Part shown: piece after piece, positions 52,901-62,391 of the stretch
How positions within the stretch are numbered: the stretch's first letter is position 1
How the letters are laid out: each line of letters begins with the position of its first letter
Assembly: GCF_051401765.1 (NCBI RefSeq)
Contig: NW_027480463.1
Location: 2,232,001 to 2,296,000, forward strand
DNA: 64,000 nt
Origin: Calliopsis andreniformis
Taxonomy: Eukaryota; Arthropoda; Insecta; Hymenoptera; Andrenidae
Direction of reading: 5' to 3'
Translations under genes and position numbers: made by a program
The notes under the pieces: model-generated
Database searches by the model: none
What the model saw: only the letters and a program-made list of their open reading frames with translations
Told to the model about the DNA's origin: nothing

Positions 52901-54199
52901 TGTTCAATCCTCAATACCCAACCATTAATCCTCAATCCTCAATCCTCAGTCTTCAATCCTCAGTCCCCAATCCTCAATCTTCAATCGTCAATCCTCAATC
53001 CTCAATCCTCAATCCTCAATCCTCAATCTTCGATCCTCAATACTCAATCTTCAATCCTCAAACCTCAATCCTCAATCCTCAATCTTCAATCCTCAATCCT
53101 CAATCCTCAATCCTCAATCCTCAATGCTCATTCTTCAATCCTCAATACCCAAGCCTCAATCTTCAATCCTCAATCCTCAATCCTCAATTCTCAATCCATA
53201 ATCTTCAATCCTCAGACCACAGACATCAATACTCAACCCTCAGTCCTCGTTCTCAGTCCACAACCCTCAATCCTCAATCCTCAATCTTCATTCATCAATA
53301 TTCAACCTTCAATCCTCAATCCTCAATCCTGAATCATCAATCCTCAATCCTCAATGTTCAATCCTCAACAGCCAATCCTCAATGTTCAATCCTCAGTCCT
53401 CAATCCTCAATTCTCAATCCTCAATCCTCATTCCTCAGTCCTCTATCCTCAAACCTCAATCCTGAATCCTCAATCCTGAATCCTCAAGCTTCAGCCCTCA
53501 GTCCTCAACAATCAGTTGTCAATCCTCAATCCCCAATAGAATATCCTCAATTCACAGTTTTCAATACTCAATACTCAATCCGCAATCTTCAAATCTCTAT
53601 CCAGAAACATAAATTCTCATCACTCAACCCTCAACACTCAGTATTCAATGTTCAATCCTCATCCTCAATTCTGAATCTTCAATCCTCAATACTGAATCTT
53701 CAATTCGCAATCCTCAATCCCCAATCCTGAATCCTCAATGCTCAATCCTCAATGCTCAATCCTCGATCGTCAATCTTCAATCCTCAATACTCAATCTTCA
53801 ATCCTCAATCCTCAATCCTCAATCCTCAATCCTCATTCTTCAACCCTCAATACCCAATCCTCAATCTTCAACCCTCAATCCTCAATCCTCAATTCTCAAA
53901 CCTCAATCCTCAGACCTCAGTCCTCAAACCTCAATCCTCAACCCTCAGCCCTCATCCTGAATCCTCAATCCTCAATCCTCAATTCTCAGTCCTCAATCCT
54001 CTGTCCTTAGTCCTCAAACATTAATCCTCAACCCTCAGCCAACATCCTCAATCCTCAATCCTCAATCCTCAATCCTCAAAGTTCAATCCTCAACAGCCAA
54101 TCGTCAATCTTCAATCCTCAATCCTCAATCCTCAATTCTCAATCCTCAATCCTCAATCCTCAGTCCTCTCTCCTCAAACCTCAATCCTGAATCCTCAAT
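49910..54199 (+). repeat. B unit, copy 3, complete
   Basis: Island cores are at 50122, 50653, 51924, 52791 and 53539. Offset from copy 1 is 8,745 bp at first and 8,738 bp in the second half. It shares with copy 2 the shorter 251-bp spacing of the internal CAGTTCGC doubling, so copies 2 and 3 are closer to each other there than to copy 1. It ends near 54,199, where it continues into CTGAATCCTCAAGCTTC rather than a further B unit. Confidence 0.88.
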
Positions 54200-57100
54200 C
54201 CTGAATCCTCAAGCTTCAGCCCTGAGTCCTCAACAATCAGTTGTCAATCCTCAATCCTCAATAGAATATCATCAATTTACAGTTTTCAATACTCAATACT
54301 CAATCTGCAATCTTCAAATCTCTATCCACAAACATCAATTCTCATCATTCAACCCTCAACACTCAGTCCTCAATGTTCAATCCTCCACCCTCAATTCTCA
54401 ATCTTCAATCCTCAATACTGAACCTTCAATCCTCAATCCTCAATTCTCAGTCCTCAATCCTCAATCCTCAATCTTAATCTTCAATGCTCAGTACTCAATC
54501 TTCAATCCTCAATCCTCAATCCTCAATCCTCAATCCTCAATCCTCAATACCCAATCCTCAATCTTCAATTCTCAATCCTCAATCCTCAATCCTCAATCCT
54601 CAATCCTCAATCCTCAATCCTCAATCTTCAATCCTCAATACTCAATCTTCAATCCTCAATCCTCAATCCTCAATCCTCAATCCTCAATCCTCAATATTCA
54701 ATCCTCAATACTCAATATTCAATCCTCAATGCTCAATACTCAATCCCCAATCCTCATTCTTCAATCCTCATTCTTCAATCCTCAATACCCATTCCTCAAT
54801 CTTCAATCCTCAATCCTCAATCCTCAGTTCGCAATCCTCAATCCTCAATCGTCAGACCTCAGGCATCAACATTCAACCCTCAGTCCTCGTTCTCAATCCA
54901 CAACCCTCAATCCTCAATCCTCAATCTTCATTCATCAATATTCAACCTTCAATCCTCAATCCTCAATCCTCAATCCTCAATCCTCACTCCTCAAAGTTCA
55001 ATCCTCAACAGCCAATCCTCAATCTTCAATCCTCAATCCTCAATCCTCAATTCTCAATCCTCAATCCTCAATCCTCAGTCCTCTCTCCTCAAACCTCAAT
55101 CCTGAATCCTCAACCCTGAATCCTCAAGCTTCAGCCCTCAGTCCTCAACAATCAGTTGTCAATCCTCAATCCTCAATAGAATATCATCAATTTACAGTTT
55201 TCAATACTAAATACTCAATCTGCAATCTTCAAATCTCTATCCACAAACATCAATTCTCATCATTCAACCGTCAACACTCAGTCCTCAATGTTCAATCCTC
55301 AATCCTCAATTCTCAATCTTCAATCCTCAATACTGAACCTTCAATCCTCAATCCTCAATCCTCAGTCCTCAATCCTCAATCCTCAATCTTAATCTTCAAT
55401 GCTCAGTACTCAATCCTCAATCCTCAATCCTCAATCCTCAATCCTCAATCCTCAATCTTCAGTCCTCAATAGTCGATCTTCAATCCTCAATCCTCAATCC
55501 TCAATCCTCAATCCTCAATCCTCAATCCTCTATCCTCAATCTTAATCTTCAATCCTCAATCCTCAATCCTCAATCCTCAACCTTCAATACTCGATACTCA
55601 ACCTTCAATCGTCAATCCTCAATCCTCAATCCTCAATCCCCAATCCTCAATCCTCAATCGACAATCTTCAATCCTCAATACTCAATCTTCAATCCTCAAT
55701 CCTCTGTCCTCAATCCTCATTCTTCAAGCCTCAATACCGAATCCTCAATCTTAAATCCTCAATCCTCAATTCGCAATCCTCAATCCTCAATCCTCAGGCC
55801 TCAAGTATCAATACTCAACCCTCAGTCCTCGTCCTCAATCCACGACCTACAATCCTCAATCCTCAATCTTCATTCATCAATATTCAACCTTCAATCCTCA
55901 ATCCTCAATACTCAATCCTCAATCCTCAATCCTCAATGTTCAATCCTCAATACCCGATCCTCAGGCTTCAATCCTCAACCCTCGATCCTCAATCCTCAGT
56001 CCTCAACCCTCAACCCTCAGTCTTCAAACCTCAATCCTGAATCCACAATCCTGAATCCTCAATCTTCAGCACTCAGTCCTCAACAATCAGTGGTCCATCC
56101 TCAGTCCTCAATAGAATATCATGATTTCACAGTTTTCAAGTCTCAGTACTCAACATGCAATCTTCAAATCTCTATCCTCAAACAGTAATTCTCATCACTC
56201 AACCCTCAACACTCAGTCCCCAATCCTCAATATTCAAGCCTCAATCCTCAATCCTCAATCCTCAATCCTCAACCTTCAATCCTCAATACTGAATCTTCTA
56301 TCCTCAATCCCCAACCCTCAATCCTCAATTCGCAATCCTCAATCCTCAATCCTCAATCCTCAATGTTCAATCCTCAACAGACAATCCTCAATCTTCAATC
56401 CTCAATCCTCAATCCTCAATCCTCAATTCTCAATCCTCAATCCTCAATCCTCAGTCCTCTCTCCTCAAACCTAAATCCTGAGTCCTCAATCCTGAATCCT
56501 CAAGCTTCAGCCCTCAGTCCTCAACAATCAGTTGTCAATCCTCAATCCTCAATAGAATATCATCAATTCACAGCTTTCAATACTCAATACTCAATCTGCA
56601 ATCTTCAAATCTCTATCCACAAACGTCAATTCTCATCATTCAACCCTCAACACTCAGTCCCCAATCCTGAATATTCAATTGTCAATCCTCAATCCTCAAT
56701 CCACAATCCTCAACCTTCAATCCTCAATACTCAATCTTCGATCCTCAATCCTTAATACTCAATCCTCAATTCTCAATCCTCGATCGTCAATCTTCAATCC
56801 TCAATACTCAATCTTCAATCCTCAATCCCCAATCCTCAATCCTCAATCCTCATTCTTCAATCCTCAATACCCAATCCTCAACCTTCAACCCTCAATCCTC
56901 AATCCTGAATTCTCAATCCTCAATCCTCAGTCCTCAGTCCTCAAACCTCAATCCTCAACCCTCAGCCCTCATCCTCAATCCTCAATCCTCAATCCTCAAT
57001 TCTCAATCCTCAATCCTCAATACTCAATCTTGAATACTCAATGCTCAGTCCTCAAATTTCAATTCTGAATCCTCAATCCGGAACCCTCAATCTTCAGCCC

Positions 57101-57218
57101 TCAGTCTTCAACAATAGGTTGTTAATCCTCAATCCTCAATAGAATATACTCAATTCACAGCTCTCAATACTCAATACTCAGACTGCAATCTTCAAATCTC
57201 TATCCACAAACATCAACT
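54200..57218 (+). repeat. C block, copy 1
   Basis: Island cores are at 54264, 55179, 56114, 56555 and 57142. The block recurs from about 59,964 at an offset of 5,777 bp, changing to 6,782 bp after the 1,005-bp insertion-duplication of copy 2. It holds CAGCCCTGAGTCC, a private leader variant near 54,220 shared with 60,000. The island at 56114 carries AACAGTAATTC, which puts an in-frame TAA in one frame. The right end is set by the end of the window in copy 2, so it may be longer. Confidence 0.85.
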
Positions 57219-58377
57219 ATCATCACTCAACCCTCAACACTCAGTCCTCAATGTTCAACACTCAATCCACAATTCTCAATCGTCAATCCTCAATACTGAA
57301 CCTTGAATCCTCAATCCTCAATCCTCAGTCCTCAATCCTCAATCCTCACTCTTAATCTTCAATCCTCAGTACTCAATCTTCAATCCTCAATCCTCAATCC
57401 TCAATCCTCAATCCTCAATCCTCAATCTTCAATCCTCAATACTCAATCTTCAATCCACAATACTTAATCCTCAATCCTCAATCCTCAATACTCAATCTTC
57501 AATCCTCAATCCTCAATCCTCAATCCTCAATCCTCAATCTTCAATCCTCAATACTCAATCTTCAATCCTCAATCCTCAATCCTCAATCCTCAATCCTCAA
57601 TCCTCAATCCTCAATCGTCAATCTTCAATCCTCAATACTCAATCTTCAATCCTCAATCCGCTGTCATCAATACACAATCCTCATTCGTCAATCCTCAATA
57701 CCCAATTCTCAATCTTCAATCCTCAATCCTCAATTCTCAATTCTCAATCCTCAATCCTCAGACCTCAGACATCAATATTCAACACTCAGTCCTCAATCCT
57801 CAATCCTCAATGTTCAATCCTCAACAGACAATCCTCAATCCTCAATCCTCAATCCTCAATCCACAATGCTCAATCCTCAATCCTCAGTCCTCAAACCTCA
57901 ATCCTGAATCCTCAATCCTGAATCCTCAATCTTCAGCCCTCAGTCCTCAACAGTCAGTGGTCCATCCTCAATCCTCAATAGAATATCATGATTTCACAGC
58001 TTTCAATTCTCAATACTCAACCTGCAATCTTCAAATCTCTATCCTCAAACATCAATTCTCATCACTTAACCCTCAACACTCAGTCCCCAATCCTCAATAT
58101 TCGAGCCTCAAACCTCAATCCTCAATCCACAATCCTCAATCTTCAATACTCAATACTCAATCTTCAATCCTCAATCCCCAAGTCTCAATCCTCAATTCGC
58201 AATCCTCAATAGTCGATCTTCAATCCTCAATACTCAATATTCAATCCTCAATCCTCAATACTCAATCCTCAATAATCATTCTTCAATCCTCAATACCCTA
58301 TCCTCAATCTTCAATCCTCAATCCTCAATCCTCAATACCCAATCCTCAATCTTCAATCCTCAATCCTCAAACCTCAA
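57219..58377 (+). repeat. D segment, diverged A/B-like unit
   Basis: One island, core 57981, of the TAGAATATCATG class with ACAGCTT. The first 550 bp resemble the A unit (40.25-41.05 kb: CCGCTGTC, then CAGACATCAATATTC), and 57.9-58.35 kb resembles the start of the B unit (41.30-41.75 kb). About 300 bp of the usual A/B join are absent between them. Differences from those units are much more frequent than between the A and B copies themselves. Confidence 0.65.
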
Positions 58378-59963
58378 TCCTCAATTCTCAATCCTCAATC
58401 CTCAATCCTCAGACCTCAAACATAAATATTCAACCCTCAGTCCTCGTCCTCAATCCACAACCCTCAATCCTCAATCCTCAATCCTCAATCCTCAATCTTC
58501 AATCCTCAATCCTCAATACTCAATCCTCGATCCTCAATCCTCAATCCTCAATCTTCAATCCTCAATACTCAATCCTCAATCCTCAATCTTAATCTTCAAT
58601 CCTCAGTACTCAGTCTTCAATCCTCAATCCTCAATCCTCAATCCTCAATCCTCAATCTTCAATCCTCAATACTCAATCTTCAATCCTCAATCCTCAATCC
58701 TCAATCCTCAATCCTCAATCCTCAGTCCTCAATCGTCAATCTTCAATCCTCAATACTCAATCTTCAATCCTCAATCCTCTGTCCTCAATCCTCAATCCTC
58801 ATTCTTCTATCCTCAATACCCAATCCTCAATCTTAAATCCTCATTCCTCAATTCGCAATCCTCAATCCTCAATCCTCAGGCCTCAAGTATCAATACTCAA
58901 CCCTCAGTCCTCGTCCTCAATCCACGACCTTCAATCCTCAATCCTCAATCTTCATTCATCAATATTCAACCTTCAATCCTCAATCCTCAATCCTCAATCC
59001 TCTATCCTCAATCCTCAATGGTCAATCCTCAATACCCGATCCTCAGTCTTCAATCCTCAACCCTCAATCCTCAATCCTCAATCGTCAATCCTCAATCCTC
59101 AATCCTCAGTCGTCAAACCTCAGTCCTGAATCCTCAAACCTGAATCCTCAAACTTCAGCCCTCAGTCCTCAACAATCAGTGGTCAATCCTCAATCCTCAA
59201 TAGAATATCATGAATTCACAGTTTTCAATACTCAATACTCAACCTGCAATCTTCAAATCTCTATCCACAAACATCAATTCTCATCACTCAACCCTCAACA
59301 CTCAGTCCCCAATCCTCAATATTCAAGCCTCAATCCTCAATCCTCAATCCACAATCCCCAACCTTCAATCCTCAATACTCAATCTTCAATCCTCAATCCT
59401 CAATCCTCAATCCTCAGTTCGCAATCCTCAATAGTCAATCTTCAATCCTCAATACTCAATATTCAATCCTCAATCCTCAATCCTCAATCCTCAATCCTCA
59501 TTCTTCGATCCTCAATACCCAATCCTCAATCTTCAATCCTCAATCCTAAATCCTCAATTCTCAATCCTCAATCCTCTGTCCTTAGTCCTCAAACCTCAAT
59601 CCTCAACCCTCAGCCCTCATCCTCAATCCTCAATCCTCAATCCTCAATTCTCAATCCTCAATCCTCAGTTCGCAATCCTCAATAGTCAATCTTCAATCCT
59701 CAATACTCAATATTCAATCCTCAATCCTCAATCCTCAATCCTCAATCCTCATTCTTCGATCCTCAATACCCAATCCTCAATCTTCGATCCTCAATACCCA
59801 ATCCTCAATCTTCAATCCTCAATCCTCAATCCTCAATTCTCAATCCTCAATCCTCTGTCCTTAGTCCTCAAACCTCAATCCTCAACCCTCAGCCCTCATC
59901 CTCAATCCTCAATCCTCAATCCTCAATTCTCAATCTTCAATCCTCAATACTCAATCTTCAATC
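58378..59963 (+). repeat. B unit fragment, copy 4
   Basis: Matches 42.354-43.95 kb of B copy 1 at an offset of 16,024 bp; island core 59203. It starts near the R module with CAAACATAAATATTC and ends just before the CAATGCTCAG point of the B unit, where it joins the C block (CAATCCTGAATCC). The 168-codon frame at 59179-59685 differs from 47451 and 51900 by no translated residue that I can see. It is an internal piece of B, placed next to C. Confidence 0.85.
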
Positions 59964-61386
59964 CTGAATCCTCAATCCTGAATCCTCAAGCTTCAGCCCT
60001 GAGTCCTCAACAATCAGTTGTCAATCCTCAATCCTCAATAGAATATCATCAATTTACAGTTTTCAATACTCAATACTCAATCTGCAATCTTCAAATCTCT
60101 ATCCACAAACATCAATTCTCATCATTCAACCCTCAACACTCAGTCCTCAATGTTCAATCCTCAATCCTCAATTCTCAATCTTCAATCCTCAATACTGAAC
60201 CTTCAATCCTCAATCCTCAATTCTCAGTCCTCAATCCTCAATCCTCAATCTTAATCTTCAATGCTCAGTACTCAATCTTCAATCCTCAATCCTCAATCCT
60301 CAATCCTCAATCCTCAATCCTCAATACCCAATCCTCAATCTTCAATTCTCAATCCTCAATCCTCAATCCTCAATCCTCAATCCTCAATCCTCAATCCTCA
60401 ATCTTCAATCCTCAATACTCAATCTTCAATCCTCAATCCTCAATCCTCAATCCTCAATCCTCAATCCTCAATATTCAATCCTCAATACTCAATATTCAAT
60501 CCTCAATGCTCAATACTCAATCCCCAATCCTCATTCTTCAATCCTCATTCTTCAATCCTCAATACCCATTCCTCAATCTTCAATCCTCAATCCTCAATCC
60601 TCAGTTCGCAATCCTCAATCCTCAATCGTCAGACCTCAGGCATCAACATTCAACCCTCAGTCCTCGTTCTCAATCCACAACCCTCAATCCTCAATCCTCA
60701 ATCTTCATTCATCAATATTCAACCTTCAATCCTCAATCCTCAATCCTCAATCCTCAATCCTCACTCCTCAAAGTTCAATCCTCAACAGCCAATCCTCAAT
60801 CTTCAATCCTCAATCCTCAATCCTCAATTCTCAATCCTCAATCCTCAATCCTCAGTCCTCTCTCCTCAAACCTCAATCCTGAATCCTCAACCCTGAATCC
60901 TCAAGCTTCAGCCCTCAGTCCTCAACAATCAGTTGTCAATCCTCAATCCTCAATAGAATATCATCAATTTACAGTTTTCAATACTAAATACTCAATCTGC
61001 AATCTTCAAATCTCTATCCACAAACATCAATTCTCATCATTCAACCGTCAACACTCAGTCCTCAATGTTCAATCCTCAATCCTCAATTCTCAATCTTCAA
61101 TCCTCAATACTGAACCTTCAATCCTCAATCCTCAATCCTCAGTCCTCAATCCTCAATCCTCAATCTTAATCTTCAATGCTCAGTACTCAATCCTCAATCC
61201 TCAATCCTCAATCCTCAATCCTCAATCCTCAATCTTCAGTCCTCAATAGTCGATCTTCAATCCTCAATCCTCAATCCTCAATCCTCAATCCTCAATCCTC
61301 AATCCTCTATCCTCAATCTTAATCTTCAATCCTCAATCCTCAATCCTCAATCCTCAACCTTCAATACTCGATACTCAACCTTCAAT
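59964..61386 (+). repeat. C block, copy 2, first part
   Basis: Island cores are at 60041 and 60956. It follows 54.19-55.61 kb at an offset of 5,777 bp. The 211-codon frame at 60261-60896 and the 247-codon frame at 60506-61249 translate identically to those at 54484 and 54729. The stretch 60,382-61,386 is the first copy of the 1,005-bp tandem duplication. One visible difference from copy 1: CAATCCTCAATTC near 60,165 against CCACCCTCAATTC near 54,385. Confidence 0.88.
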
Positions 61387-62391
61387 CCTCAATCCTCAAT
61401 CCTCAATCTTCAATCCTCAATACTCAATCTTCAATCCTCAATCCTCAATCCTCAATCCTCAATCCTCAATCCTCAATATTCAATCCTCAATACTCAATAT
61501 TCAATCCTCAATGCTCAATACTCAATCCCCAATCCTCATTCTTCAATCCTCATTCTTCAATCCTCAATACCCATTCCTCAATCTTCAATCCTCAATCCTC
61601 AATCCTCAGTTCGCAATCCTCAATCCTCAATCGTCAGACCTCAGGCATCAACATTCAACCCTCAGTCCTCGTTCTCAATCCACAACCCTCAATCCTCAAT
61701 CCTCAATCTTCATTCATCAATATTCAACCTTCAATCCTCAATCCTCAATCCTCAATCCTCAATCCTCACTCCTCAAAGTTCAATCCTCAACAGCCAATCC
61801 TCAATCTTCAATCCTCAATCCTCAATCCTCAATTCTCAATCCTCAATCCTCAATCCTCAGTCCTCTCTCCTCAAACCTCAATCCTGAATCCTCAACCCTG
61901 AATCCTCAAGCTTCAGCCCTCAGTCCTCAACAATCAGTTGTCAATCCTCAATCCTCAATAGAATATCATCAATTTACAGTTTTCAATACTAAATACTCAA
62001 TCTGCAATCTTCAAATCTCTATCCACAAACATCAATTCTCATCATTCAACCGTCAACACTCAGTCCTCAATGTTCAATCCTCAATCCTCAATTCTCAATC
62101 TTCAATCCTCAATACTGAACCTTCAATCCTCAATCCTCAATCCTCAGTCCTCAATCCTCAATCCTCAATCTTAATCTTCAATGCTCAGTACTCAATCCTC
62201 AATCCTCAATCCTCAATCCTCAATCCTCAATCCTCAATCTTCAGTCCTCAATAGTCGATCTTCAATCCTCAATCCTCAATCCTCAATCCTCAATCCTCAA
62301 TCCTCAATCCTCTATCCTCAATCTTAATCTTCAATCCTCAATCCTCAATCCTCAATCCTCAACCTTCAATACTCGATACTCAACCTTCAAT
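61387..62391 (+). repeat. 1,005-bp tandem duplication within the C block
   Basis: Direct repeat of 60,382-61,386; island core at 61961. The junction is visible at 61,381-61,392, where CAACCTTCAATCCTC occurs; the un-duplicated equivalents at 55,597 and 62,381 read CAACCTTCAATCGTC. The 247-codon frame at 61511-62254 translates identically to 60506-61249 and 54729-55472. Confidence 0.9.
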
